64,000 nt of DNA from an uncultured Paludibacter sp. (GTDB taxonomy: Bacteria; Bacteroidota; Bacteroidia; Bacteroidales; Paludibacteraceae), in NCBI GenBank assembly GCA_937897985.1, contig CALCBD010000054.1, positions 124,001-188,000 of the forward strand. The letters are read 5' to 3'. The notes under the pieces are model-generated. The model saw only the letters and a program-made list of their open reading frames with translations, ran no database searches and had not been told where the DNA came from. Below, in pieces: positions 23,877 to 33,032 of the stretch. The first letter of the stretch is position 1; each line of letters begins with the position of its first letter. The position numbers and the translations under genes are program-made.

Positions 23877-25484
23877 TTAACGTTTTTCAAATTTCAGAGT
23901 TTCTATAATTGTACCATTTCTGTTAATCGTAAGGAAATGCAATCCTGAACTCAGACCGGCTGTGTTCATCACGAAATTATTGGTTCCATTGGCAGAATTT
24001 ACGATTTCATTCATGATTTTACGTCCATCAACCGAGTAAATAGTGAATTCGAGTTTGTCGTTGGTACTGTTCGAACAGGAAATATTTAACAGATCACTAA
24101 CCGGATTAGGGTAAACTGAAATACCTGTTACATTAGTACCGGTAGTACTTACACCGGAAATTACCTTGTTGATAAAGAATGCTGAAACTGTGGCAGCGCT
24201 TACATTCACTGTAGTTGCAGCACTTATCTTCGACATTCCGTCAGACGGGGCAGAAGTGTTCTGTGTACAAACCAGTGACAGATAAAGTACATTAGTGCCC
24301 TGTTTTTCGATGCTGAATACAGTTTTAACATTAGTCGTAACGGTACCCTGGACTATAGCCCATTCAACTTCATGTTTTTTATTTCCCAAAGGTTTAACGT
24401 TTACTATATAAACTGTATCGATTGGAACATTATAATCGAAATTACATGCAGCCTGAAGTACTTTCGACAAGGTATCGGTAATAGCAGTAATTTCGGGAGT
24501 TAGTTTGCTGAACAGAGTATTATCGGGAAATGCAAAAACACAACTTCCATCATCGATTTTTGCTAATTTATTGAAATTCAAAGCTCTTGGTGATTTGCAT
24601 CCGAAAACAACCGAGTCCTGTGAATAATAACATCTGCCTGCTTTGGTAGCAATCGGATTAAAGTTCAGTGCCAGCGAATCCATACAACCTCTGATTGAAT
24701 CGGTAATTGTTACATACCTGCAACTACCATTGTCTTTCTTGGCGTATTTATTAAAATTCAATGCATAAGGATCGGTACATCCCGGAATGGAGTCATTGGA
24801 AAGGAAAATACATGTTCTGTTATTCTTTGTTGCATTCGGATTATAATTTATAGCATTTTTGTCAGTACAGCCGGGAATCTCAGCAGTATATCTGCAACGT
24901 CCGTTGTCGTGATTTGCTTTGGGATTAAAATTCAATGCAGCAGAATCAGTACATCCCCAAACCGGACGTTCGTATTTGCACGATCCATCATCAACATTTG
25001 CTCTTTTATTGTAATTAAAGGCCAGCGTGTCCATACAACCCGGAATAATTTTGGCGTATCTGCAATTGTGATTATCATACAGAGCCAGCGGATTGTAATT
25101 CAGTGCAGTAGAATCTTTACATCCATACAACATTTTGTTCCTTAAAGAATCCGGGCGGAAACCGGTAGTTGTATTTAAATGTGCTGAATCGAAAACACAA
25201 CTTCTGTTATCAACAGTTGCATACTTGTTATAATTCAAAGCTTTGGGATTCATGCATCCGTAAATAACAGCCGGATGCTGAGGAGTTGTGTTGTGTGTCG
25301 AGTCAAAAACACACGTCCCGTTATCAACTGTTGCCAAAGGATTAAAATTTACGGCTCTTGGATTGGTACAGCCGTAAACAATTGCACCTGAACTCAAACC
25401 GGAAGTTGAGGCCAATAAATCAGGTGCCCAAAGAATACTGATGATCAGTAACTGAAGAAGTAAAATAGTTTTTTTCATACTCAT
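23877..25484 (-). CDS. T9SS surface protein with nine cysteine-framed repeats
   Basis: A 535-residue secreted protein. A signal peptide (KKTILLLQLLIISILWAPDL) is followed by nine tandem repeats between about residues 37 and 315. Each has the form GCxxxxALNxNxxAxxDNGxC; examples are GCTNPRAVNFNPLATVDNGT, GCMDTLAFNYNKRANVDDGS and GCTDKNAINYNPNATKNNRT. The first three repeats are spaced ~37 residues and later ones ~24-32. The paired Cys and the Asp/Asn-Gly cluster suggest a disulfide-closed, possibly calcium-binding loop, as in similar marine-bacterial proteins; function unknown. A beta domain (~330-440) and a T9SS sorting domain (VYPNPVSDLLNISCSNS to LSSGLHFLTINRNGTI) follow. It has its own two-box promoter. 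Start may be M1 or M3. Confidence 0.8.
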   Translation of the reverse strand: MSMKKTILLLQLLIISILWAPDLLASTSGLSSGAIVYGCTNPRAVNFNPLATVDNGTCVFDSTHNTTPQHPAVIYGCMNPKALNYNKYATVDNRSCVFDSAHLNTTTGFRPDSLRNKMLYGCKDSTALNYNPLALYDNHNCRYAKIIPGCMDTLAFNYNKRANVDDGSCKYERPVWGCTDSAALNFNPKANHDNGRCRYTAEIPGCTDKNAINYNPNATKNNRTCIFLSNDSIPGCTDPYALNFNKYAKKDNGSCRYVTITDSIRGCMDSLALNFNPIATKAGRCYYSQDSVVFGCKSPRALNFNKLAKIDDGSCVFAFPDNTLFSKLTPEITAITDTLSKVLQAACNFDYNVPIDTVYIVNVKPLGNKKHEVEWAIVQGTVTTNVKTVFSIEKQGTNVLYLSLVCTQNTSAPSDGMSKISAATTVNVSAATVSAFFINKVISGVSTTGTNVTGISVYPNPVSDLLNISCSNSTNDKLEFTIYSVDGRKIMNEIVNSANGTNNFVMNTAGLSSGLHFLTINRNGTIIETLKFEKR

Positions 25485-25805
25485 AAAATTTTTAAATTGA
25501 ATTGATCAGACTAAGCCCTGTTATATGAATTTATAAATGTCGTGCAAATATAAATTCAAAAATACAGCAAATCAAAGATTATAAGTAAACGCCTTGTTTT
25601 TATCAGTAGAAATCTGTACAAAGGTTCTTTTTGTTCGAATTTATAAGGTAAACACCTGAATAAACGACATTTCCACCTTACAAAAACCTGTTCCGGATCA
25701 GTAAGATTTCATAAAAAGTACAGGAGGCATTAAAATTTATTCGGAAAATCTGAAATTTAAAAATGTTTATTTAGATTTGTGCTCTTAAATTAATCAGACA
25801 ACTTT
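25485..25805. other. Divergent intergenic region
   Basis: About 320 bases between divergent genes. It holds the minus-strand promoter at 25545-25576 and, for the plus strand, a TAGATTTG -7 box at 25772-25779 without a clear -33 box, 27 bases before the ATG at 25806. Nothing else is seen. Confidence 0.55.
25545..25576 (-). promoter_or_regulatory. Two-box promoter of the nine-repeat protein
   Basis: On the minus strand TTTG (25573-25576), exactly 20 nt, then TATATTTG (25545-25552). Both boxes and spacing match the Bacteroidetes consensus and predict a ~55-nt leader before the start at 25484. Confidence 0.75.
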
Positions 25806-26516
25806 ATGCATTCAGGATTCATATTTCCGGTCGTCATTACCATAGTTTTCGGAGGGATATTTTTTCTTCAGTATTATTTAAGTCGAAAATCGGTGGTCAA
25901 ACGTAAACTGAAAAAAGCAGCCGGCATGAAAATGTCCTCGTTTTATTCAGGCGATATTGCTAAAGTGGCAGGCAGTGTCGAAATTGTTGGTGAACCGCTG
26001 ATAGCACCGCTTTCGGGCAGGGAGTGTGCTTATTATTACGTATTGGTGGAGCAACTTCAATCGTCAGGTAAAAGCTCGCACTACTCAAAATTGATTGAAG
26101 ATGAAAAGAGTGGTACATTTTTAATACGTGATGGAAGGTACCGTGCAAAAATCAACCCCGACAGCAGACTTAAGACCTATCTTGTTCAGGATAAGGAGTA
26201 CTCGTCGGGAACAGGAAACGATGCTACCACCACACTTGAAAGTTTTCTGAATCTGCATGGCGAGAAAAGTGAAAATTTTTTAGGTTTCAACAAAACAATC
26301 AGATACAAAGAAGGCATACTCGAAGCAGGTGAAATGGTAGCCGTTACCGGTCGGGGTGAATGGAAAACGGCTGTTGAAGCCGGGTTACCGGGCACTTACG
26401 GAAGAATACTGGTGTTCAGCTCCGACGAAAATGAGCCGGTATATATGAGCGACGACCCTGATACAATAATTATCAGTTACAATGATTTGACGGGTCAGAG
26501 CGGATCGGAAGTATAA
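25806..26516 (+). CDS. Membrane-anchored GIDE-domain protein
   Basis: A 236-residue protein. An N-terminal membrane helix (FIFPVVITIVFGGIFFLQYY) anchors it. Residues ~55-215 match the GIDE domain known from the eukaryotic mitochondrial E3 ligase MUL1/MAPL and many bacteria: VAGSVEIVGEPLIAPLSGRE, CAYYYVLVEQLQ, SGTFLIRDGRYRAKINPDSR, IRYKEGILEAGEMVAVTGRG. There is no RING finger, so it cannot be an E3 ligase on its own. The bacterial function of the domain is not established. Single gene with a candidate -7 box at 25772-25779. Confidence 0.7.
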   Translation: MHSGFIFPVVITIVFGGIFFLQYYLSRKSVVKRKLKKAAGMKMSSFYSGDIAKVAGSVEIVGEPLIAPLSGRECAYYYVLVEQLQSSGKSSHYSKLIEDEKSGTFLIRDGRYRAKINPDSRLKTYLVQDKEYSSGTGNDATTTLESFLNLHGEKSENFLGFNKTIRYKEGILEAGEMVAVTGRGEWKTAVEAGLPGTYGRILVFSSDENEPVYMSDDPDTIIISYNDLTGQSGSEV

Positions 26517-26670
26517 ACCGGAGAAATCATATTTAGAAAAACACCTTAAACGATAAGCTGACCTGAAGTAATTGAAGGCCGGCTCTCCAAAGTCAATCCG
26601 TTCAGAGAAAAACTATCAATTGAAAATCTGTTCTGAACGCAACATAGCGAAGTCGCTGTTTCATAAAGAA

Positions 26671-26710
26671 AACGCAACGTTGCGGCTTTGTGCCTCAGCA
26701 ACGTTGCGTT
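26671..26710. terminator. Palindromic 13-bp hairpin between convergent genes
   Basis: AACGCAACGTTGC (26671-26683) and GCAACGTTGCGTT (26698-26710) form a perfect stem; each arm also contains the self-complementary AACGTT. It lies between the convergent GIDE and aldolase genes and probably ends transcription of the aldolase (minus-strand tail TTCTTTATG). A second copy of the left arm, GAACGCAAC at 26635-26643, could pair alternatively with GTTGCGTTC at 26703-26711. Confidence 0.6.
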
Positions 26711-26803
26711 CAAAAAAATGTTCGGATTTTAAATGCTGTTGATAACTAAAGAATCTTTGATAATTCATTTAGTTACCACCTTATACCACAATAAAGACTT
26801 TAA

Positions 26804-27883
26804 TTACAGACTATTGATAGCATTCAAATCCTCAAAAGCCACTTTCAATCTTGCAATCAGCGATTCTTCTCCCTTTCGCAGCCACACACGCGGGTCGTAG
26901 AATTTTTTATTGGGCTTTTCAGCACCTTCGGGATTCCCGATTTGACCCTGCAGATAATCGTGATTTTTTGATTCGAAGCCACGCACTCCGTCCCAATACG
27001 CCCATTGAGTATCGGTATCGATATTCATTTTTACAACGCCGTAGCTGATAGCTTCCCTGATTTCTTCGTGAGTGGAACCGGAGCCACCATGGAAAACAAA
27101 ACTAACCGGATGTTCGATGTTCAGCCCGTCTTTTTCTTTGATGTATTCCTGCGAGTTTTTCAGGATAACCGGCATAAGTTTTACATTTCCGGGTTTGTAA
27201 ACTCCGTGTACATTTCCGAACGAAGCAGCGATTGTAAAGTTTGGTGATATTTTCTTAAGTTCACTGTAAGCATAATAAACATCCGCAGGCTGAGTGTACA
27301 ACAGACTGTTGTCAACTCCGCTGTTGTCGACACCATCTTCTTCTCCTCCGGTAATTCCGAGTTCAATTTCGAGTGTCATTCCCATTTTGCTCATACGCTC
27401 CAGATAACGTTTACTGATTTCGATGTTTTCTTCAATCGGTTCTTCGGAAAGGTCGAGCATGTGTGAACTGAACAGAGGTTTACCTGTTTCGGCAAAGTTC
27501 TTTTCACTGGCATCGAGCAGTCCATCAATCCAGGGAAGTAATTTTTTGGCTGCATGGTCGGTATGCAAAATAACACGTACACCGTATGCTTCGGCAAGCG
27601 TATGTATATGTTTTGCACCTGCTATTGCTCCGAGTATGGCCGCCTGTTGCCCTTCGAGTTTCAATCCTTTTCCGGCATTGAATGCTGCACCTCCGTTGGA
27701 AAACTGTATCATCACCGGTGCATTTGCTTCTTTAGCAGCTTCCATCACCGCGTTCACTGTGGATGAACCAACCACATTTACAGCCGGAATTGCAAATCCC
27801 GATTCTTTGGCTACCTTAAAAATAAATTGCAGATCGGCACCCGTAACAACGCCGGGTTTTACTGCATCTGAAATCTTACCCAT
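26804..27883 (-). CDS. fba: Class II fructose-bisphosphate aldolase
   Basis: A 359-residue zinc-dependent aldolase that splits fructose-1,6-bisphosphate into two triose phosphates. Motifs: FAIPAVNVVGSSTVNAVMEA, APVMIQFSNGGAAFNAGKGL, the zinc/catalytic VILHTDHAAKKLLPWIDGLL, LEIELGITGGEEDGVDNS, NVHGVYKPGNVKL, FVFHGGSGSTHEEIREAISY and GVVKMNIDTDTQWAYWDGVR. Length and the ~350-residue architecture identify the class IIA type used in glycolysis and gluconeogenesis. It is a single gene flanked by a terminator hairpin and a long upstream region. Confidence 0.97.
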   Translation of the reverse strand: MGKISDAVKPGVVTGADLQFIFKVAKESGFAIPAVNVVGSSTVNAVMEAAKEANAPVMIQFSNGGAAFNAGKGLKLEGQQAAILGAIAGAKHIHTLAEAYGVRVILHTDHAAKKLLPWIDGLLDASEKNFAETGKPLFSSHMLDLSEEPIEENIEISKRYLERMSKMGMTLEIELGITGGEEDGVDNSGVDNSLLYTQPADVYYAYSELKKISPNFTIAASFGNVHGVYKPGNVKLMPVILKNSQEYIKEKDGLNIEHPVSFVFHGGSGSTHEEIREAISYGVVKMNIDTDTQWAYWDGVRGFESKNHDYLQGQIGNPEGAEKPNKKFYDPRVWLRKGEESLIARLKVAFEDLNAINSL

Positions 27884-27960
27884 AATTTATTTATTTTGAA
27901 TTAAAATTAATTGTTTTGCCATATAACAATTATCACATAATAAAGTTGAAATGCAGTTGT

Positions 27961-27968
27961 CAAAAATA
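27961..27968 (-). promoter_or_regulatory. Candidate fba -7 box TATTTTTG
   Basis: CAAAAATA on the plus strand, 78 bases before the fba start, reads TATTTTTG on the minus strand. No TTTG lies at the expected -33 distance. Confidence 0.4.
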
Positions 27969-28483
27969 TAGCGGATGCTGCAAAATCACAGAACAGATAT
28001 TACCTGTTATAGACAGTATATAATATTTAAAAAATTGCAACTATAATTATAGTCTTTACTTATAAACAGAGTGGAAAATTTTATTGATTTTCTTCATTTG
28101 TTATATTTTAATTTGATTAAAAAATCGAATTTATACATAAAGTATGTGTATAAAACAGCCGTTTTTTGAATCAAATCGTGTCGAAATGAACCTCAAAACC
28201 GGATTTTAGAGGCATGAAATTGAAAAAACAGAGAAAAAATGAACTTTGGATTTGAAAAAATATTAGTTTTTTTTGACATATTGACAGAATATACAACGAA
28301 ACACTTTCTTTTTGATTTGCCCGAAGCAGATATATCGCTTAATCATTGTTTATCAGCATTTTAAATAATTAGCAACTCCAATGAAATAGTATTAAAACAC
28401 AACTTTAAGAGTATATTTTCAATCAATTTTCAAGAAAACCGAGCCTTTTTTTTGCATATTATTTCGATTTAGTAACAAAAAGA

Positions 28484-28515
28484 TTTGTTTTTAAAATTTT
28501 AATATTCTAACTTTG
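28484..28515 (+). promoter_or_regulatory. Two-box promoter of the SusCD locus
   Basis: TTTG at 28484-28487, exactly 20 nt, then TAACTTTG at 28508-28515. Predicted start near 28522 gives a ~70-nt leader. A full match to the housekeeping promoter suggests control by repressor, leader or RNA rather than an alternative sigma factor. Confidence 0.8.
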
Positions 28516-28593
28516 CGTTTACCTTTTTTTCGAAATATTTAAAGAATAACTAAATTAAAAGGCTTAATAGATTAATAAACAAAATGTAAATTT

Positions 28594-31563
28594 ATGAGAA
28601 AACTAACTTTCTTATTGGCCTGTCTGTTCATGATAGGAGTAGGTCTGGTTCAAGCTCAATCAAAATCTGTTTCCGGAAAAGTGATTTCGGCAGAAGATGG
28701 GCAACCAATTATTGGCGCCTCAATTTTAGTAAAAGGTACTACATTGGGTACCGTTTCTGATTACGCCGGAAAATTTAATATTTCCAATATTCCTGCTTCG
28801 GCAAAAATATTGCAAATATCATACATCGGTATGCAGAAAATGGAAGTTGAGATCAAACCAAATTTAACTATTTCGATGACTTCCGACAATCAGGTAATTG
28901 ATGAACTTGTAGTTGTAGGTTACGGAACTGTACGCAGAGAAGCTAAAACCGGTTCAATCACGAGCGTTTCGAGCGACCAGATTGCAGAAATTCCTGCTTC
29001 GTCAATCGACAAAATGCTTGCTGGTAAATTAGCCGGTGTATCCATCACCTCACAATCGGGGCAGCCGGGTTCAAGCTCAAGCATTCGTATCCGTGGTACA
29101 AGCTCCATTAATGCAAGCAACGAACCTTTGTACGTAGTGGATGGTATTCCTGTAATGACAGGCGACCAGAGTGCTTTCACCAATACCAACAATGCGATTG
29201 CAATGATTAACCCTAACGATATTGAAAGTGTTACCGTACTTAAAGATGCTGCTGCAGCTTCAGTTTACGGATCGCGTGCTGCCAACGGTGTTATCCTGAT
29301 TACCACTAAATCGGGTAAAGACGCCAAGAGTAAGTTTACTGCACGTGCCAAAATGGGAGTTTCGCAACTGGCAAACGACAATAATTTCGGAATCATGAGC
29401 CCCTCTGAACTGTTGAGCTATCAACGTCAGGCAGCAATCAATGCAGGTAAAAATCCGGATAATCCCACAAGCACCTATTATCGTCCATACGAATTGCTGA
29501 CACGTCCTCAAACCAACTGGATGGATCATTTCACCCGTTTGGGAAAAATGCAGGAATACGAAATCAATGCTCAGGGCGGATCTGCAAAAACTCAAATGTA
29601 CAGCTCTTTTTCTTATCATAAGAATGAAGGTATCTATTACGGTGTTGAATTCGATAAAATTCAGGCCCGTGTAAATGTCGACCATCAACTTACCAGCAAT
29701 TTAAAGATGGGAGCAAGGGTGAACACAGGTTATATGTATGGCGAAGATGTACCTATGCAGTCGCTTTACTATTCAAATCCTGCATTTGCCGGTATGACTA
29801 TTCTGCCCTGGACTCCTGCTTACAACGCTGATGGAACTCACAATGTAAACATCTCCGAAAACGCTAATACCAACCCGAGAGCTACTGCCGAATATGATCA
29901 GCAGTGGGAAAAACAATACCGTTTCAATGGTAATATGTACCTCGAATGGAAACCAATCAAAGGATTAACAATCAAATCGACCAACGGTGCCGAAGCTAAT
30001 TTTGGTGAAGGTCGCAGGTATTGGGCTCCCGAAACGAACGAAGGAGAAACTACTTTACAAACACAACAAACTTTGTATCGCGTACTTACCACATCGAATA
30101 CAGCTGTATACGAAGGTACTTCGGATCAGCATTCATTCCGCGGACTGGTAGGTCAGGAAGCAACCCACAGAACTTATTGGGGAATGTACGAAAGTTCAAA
30201 AAATATCGATCCTAAAATCCCTTACCATGTAGGTGGAAATTCAACCAATGACCTCGATTACGGAACCAACACTTCTACATTGATGTCTTATTTTGGTGTA
30301 TTGGATTACAACTATGCCGGAAAATATTACTTACAGGGATCGGTTCGTTACGACGGTAGTTCGAAATTCGGTGCCGATAACCAATGGGGTTTGTTCTATT
30401 CGGTAGGTGCATCGTGGAATATCCACAACGAAGCATTTATGAAAGATTTACGTTCGATCAATGTACTTAAATTACGTGCAAGTTATGGTTTGAATGGTAA
30501 CAATGCCATTGCCGATTATATGCAATACGGAGTGTATGCTCAAAGTACTTACAATGGCGTTACCGGAATGTTGCCTTCTACTCCTGCCAATAATAATTTG
30601 TCGTGGGAAAAGAATGCATCATGGAACGTTGGTTTGGATTTCACATTCCTGAAACGTTTTACAGGTAGTTTGGATGTATATTCACGTAAGACAACCGATA
30701 TGTTGCTTGCCAAACAATTATCAAGCACAAGTGGTTTCACTTCTGCCATTCAGAATGTAGGTTCAATGTCGAACAGCGGAGTTGAATTCCAGTTCGATGC
30801 CAACATTATCGACACCAGAGATATCAAATGGGATTTAGGATTTAATCTTGCTCACAACAAGTCAAAAATTCTTGAACTTTCGGGCGATGAAATGATATCG
30901 TATGCCGATGATTCAAGATTAAAACACATTGTAGGCGAAAGCTTCCTTACTTTCTATCTGAAAGATTATTACGGAGTGAATCCTGTCAACGGTGAAGCTT
31001 TGTGGAGAACCGATGCGGGTGAATTAACCAACGACTTTAACAAGGCTGCTTATATCAAAGCCGGAAGTCCGGAACCTGTTCTGACAGGAGGTATCAATAC
31101 TTCATTCACATGGAAAAATCTTACATTCAGTGCATTGTGTGAATTAAAAACAGGTAATAAAGTATTGATTATTGAGAACCGTTACCTTCAGTCGGATGGT
31201 AATCAAATGTCGATGAATCAATCAACATCTGCATTGAACTACTGGAAAAAACCGGGAGATACAGGTGTGAATCCTATTCCGGTTGCCGGAAACTCTTCCA
31301 ATTCATACAGCTATGCTTCTGATCGTTTTATCGAAAAGGGTGATTATCTGAGAATTAAAGATGTTACACTTTCATATAGTTTACCACAATCGGTACTCAA
31401 ATCAATTGGTGTAAATAACTTTAAAGTGTATGCAAGTGGTTTGAATGTATTTACTTTCCACGATGTTAACTTCTGGGATCCTGAACGCGGTGTTGATGGA
31501 ATGGGATATGGTATTTATCCAATGACCAAAACCTTTGTTGTAGGAATTGATTTAACATTTTAA
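28594..31563 (+). CDS. SusC/RagA-family TonB-dependent outer-membrane transporter
   Basis: A 989-residue porin. Signal peptide (MRKLTFLLACLFMIGVGLVQ). A carboxypeptidase-regulatory-like domain follows (SVSGKVISAEDGQPIIGASI, about residues 25-110). Then the plug: ELVVVGYGTVRREAKTGSIT, the SusC signature SSIRIRGTSSINASNEPLYV, VLKDAAAASVYGSRAANGVI. The C-terminal barrel ends at FVVGIDLTF with the terminal Phe typical of outer-membrane proteins. It imports a TonB-energised ligand delivered by the SusD partner 24 bases downstream. No glycoside hydrolase, sigma factor or hybrid sensor lies beside it, so the ligand is not given by context; a protease gene further on makes peptides one option. Confidence 0.95.
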   Translation: MRKLTFLLACLFMIGVGLVQAQSKSVSGKVISAEDGQPIIGASILVKGTTLGTVSDYAGKFNISNIPASAKILQISYIGMQKMEVEIKPNLTISMTSDNQVIDELVVVGYGTVRREAKTGSITSVSSDQIAEIPASSIDKMLAGKLAGVSITSQSGQPGSSSSIRIRGTSSINASNEPLYVVDGIPVMTGDQSAFTNTNNAIAMINPNDIESVTVLKDAAAASVYGSRAANGVILITTKSGKDAKSKFTARAKMGVSQLANDNNFGIMSPSELLSYQRQAAINAGKNPDNPTSTYYRPYELLTRPQTNWMDHFTRLGKMQEYEINAQGGSAKTQMYSSFSYHKNEGIYYGVEFDKIQARVNVDHQLTSNLKMGARVNTGYMYGEDVPMQSLYYSNPAFAGMTILPWTPAYNADGTHNVNISENANTNPRATAEYDQQWEKQYRFNGNMYLEWKPIKGLTIKSTNGAEANFGEGRRYWAPETNEGETTLQTQQTLYRVLTTSNTAVYEGTSDQHSFRGLVGQEATHRTYWGMYESSKNIDPKIPYHVGGNSTNDLDYGTNTSTLMSYFGVLDYNYAGKYYLQGSVRYDGSSKFGADNQWGLFYSVGASWNIHNEAFMKDLRSINVLKLRASYGLNGNNAIADYMQYGVYAQSTYNGVTGMLPSTPANNNLSWEKNASWNVGLDFTFLKRFTGSLDVYSRKTTDMLLAKQLSSTSGFTSAIQNVGSMSNSGVEFQFDANIIDTRDIKWDLGFNLAHNKSKILELSGDEMISYADDSRLKHIVGESFLTFYLKDYYGVNPVNGEALWRTDAGELTNDFNKAAYIKAGSPEPVLTGGINTSFTWKNLTFSALCELKTGNKVLIIENRYLQSDGNQMSMNQSTSALNYWKKPGDTGVNPIPVAGNSSNSYSYASDRFIEKGDYLRIKDVTLSYSLPQSVLKSIGVNNFKVYASGLNVFTFHDVNFWDPERGVDGMGYGIYPMTKTFVVGIDLTF

Positions 31564-31587
31564 TGAATTGCTAAAAGAAAAACAGAT

Positions 31588-33015
31588 ATGAAAAAAATTA
31601 AAATAATATGCATGGCAGTCCTTGCTGTTGGACTTGCTTCTTGTGATGGGTTTTTGAATCAGGAACCTGTAATGTCTCAAAGTAATGAAATCGTATTGTC
31701 CGATTTCGAAGGACTTGATAATGCAACAGCCGCTGCTTATTCTCCGTTACAAAGTGTAAACTGGTATGGAGCTAACTTTATACTCAGCGCCGAACTAAGA
31801 GGTGGAAATGCAAAAAATCCTACCAATACCCAGTTTACTTCGGGCCGATACACTACCGAGTACAACTGGAACTTCTCAGCGAGTGCAACTTCGCCTATCT
31901 GGAATACTGCCTATTATGTGATATCGGCTGCCAACAATGTTATCAACAATCTCGATGGAAAAGCTAAAGGTTCGGTTACTCAGGCCGACCTGAACAATCT
32001 CAAAGCAGAATGTTTGTTCCTTCGTTCATTGTCGTATTTTGATTTGGTACGTACTTATGCTCAACCTTACACCTACAAGCCACAAAGCCCCGGTGTACCG
32101 GTAGTACTCGAATCAAAAATCGGTTTGCCTGCCCGTAATACCGTAGCAGAAGTATACGACCAGATTGTTAAGGATTTATTGGAAGCTGAAAGCGTAATTG
32201 ACCCTGCTTATGTACGCAGCGGCGTTACCGATCCTGCTGCAACAGTTACCAAACCTGCTATTCAGGCTTTGTTATCAAGGGTATATCTGTACATGGGTAA
32301 CTGGCAGAAATGTGCTGATTACGCTACTAAAGTAATCAACAGCGGAAAATACCAGATGTTTACAGCTGACAATTATGAAAGTCAGTGGGGAATGAATACT
32401 GCCCAGACAGGCGGAGAAGTAATTTTCGAAGTGTTTGGTTCACAAAAGAATTCATACTGGGGCAGCTGGGAAGTTATTTCATGGCTGGTTTATCCGGGTG
32501 GATATGCCGATGTGGCTTCGACTGCCGACCTTCGTAACCTTTACGAAACAGGTGATGTTCGCGGCAATATGTTTATCTCCGATCCCGAAGCTCCTGATCA
32601 TTTCTGGACTTTGAAATATCCTGGAAAAACAGGAACCAACCACTTGGAAAACAATATCGTGGTTCTCCGTCTCTCCGAAATGTACCTCAACCGCGCTGAA
32701 GCTATTTACAGAGGCGCTGTTATTCCGGGCGTAACTGCTGAATCAGACCTGTTGAAAATCACTTCGAACAGAGGTGCATCTCCGGTTTCTGCATCGGCTA
32801 CCACCATTTTCAAGGAACGTCAGAAAGAACTTGCATTCGAAGGTCATATCATTTATGATTATGCCCGTACTCAGACTTCTCTGGTCAGAACAGACTACAA
32901 CGGCACAGATATAACTAAAAATATTCCTTTCCCGAGTTATATGTGGGCATTGCCGATTCCGAAAAGAGAAATGGATGCGAATCCTAATATGGTTCAAAAT
33001 GACGAGTATAAATAA
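31588..33015 (+). CDS. SusD/RagB-family nutrient-binding lipoprotein
   Basis: A 475-residue surface lipoprotein. The lipobox is in MAVLAVGLASCDGFL, with an acidic/Asn start (DGFLNQEP) consistent with surface exposure. SusD family features include LNNLKAECLFLRSLSYFDLV with RTYAQPYT, GVPVVLESKIGLPARNTVAE, AIQALLSRVYLYMGNWQKCA, the C-terminal VVLRLSEMYLNRAEAIYRGA, FKERQKELAFEGHIIYDYAR, and LPIPKREMDANPNMVQND. The TPR-like helices scaffold a ligand site and the protein caps the SusC barrel. Slightly shorter than many SusDs. Downstream lipoproteins start 17 and then 19 bases after one another, so all are one transcript. Confidence 0.95.
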   Translation: MKKIKIICMAVLAVGLASCDGFLNQEPVMSQSNEIVLSDFEGLDNATAAAYSPLQSVNWYGANFILSAELRGGNAKNPTNTQFTSGRYTTEYNWNFSASATSPIWNTAYYVISAANNVINNLDGKAKGSVTQADLNNLKAECLFLRSLSYFDLVRTYAQPYTYKPQSPGVPVVLESKIGLPARNTVAEVYDQIVKDLLEAESVIDPAYVRSGVTDPAATVTKPAIQALLSRVYLYMGNWQKCADYATKVINSGKYQMFTADNYESQWGMNTAQTGGEVIFEVFGSQKNSYWGSWEVISWLVYPGGYADVASTADLRNLYETGDVRGNMFISDPEAPDHFWTLKYPGKTGTNHLENNIVVLRLSEMYLNRAEAIYRGAVIPGVTAESDLLKITSNRGASPVSASATTIFKERQKELAFEGHIIYDYARTQTSLVRTDYNGTDITKNIPFPSYMWALPIPKREMDANPNMVQNDEYK

Positions 33016-33032
33016 TTTAAGAATATAAGATT

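Larger units (their letters stand above)
27884..28593. other. Long divergent regulatory region between fba and susC
   Basis: About 710 AT-rich bases. It contains the fba candidate promoter, a weak interrupted hairpin (CCTCAAAA at 28191-28198 with TTTT-A-GAGG at 28204-28212), and the two-box susC promoter at 28484-28515. I found no small gene or RNA, but the length leaves room for regulator binding or an antisense RNA of the kind described for some Bacteroides SusCD loci. Confidence 0.45.

Noticed and set aside
23877..25484. CRISPR-like periodicity in the repeat-protein gene
   Set aside because: The repeats are protein-level with variable spacing and diverged codons inside one long reading frame.
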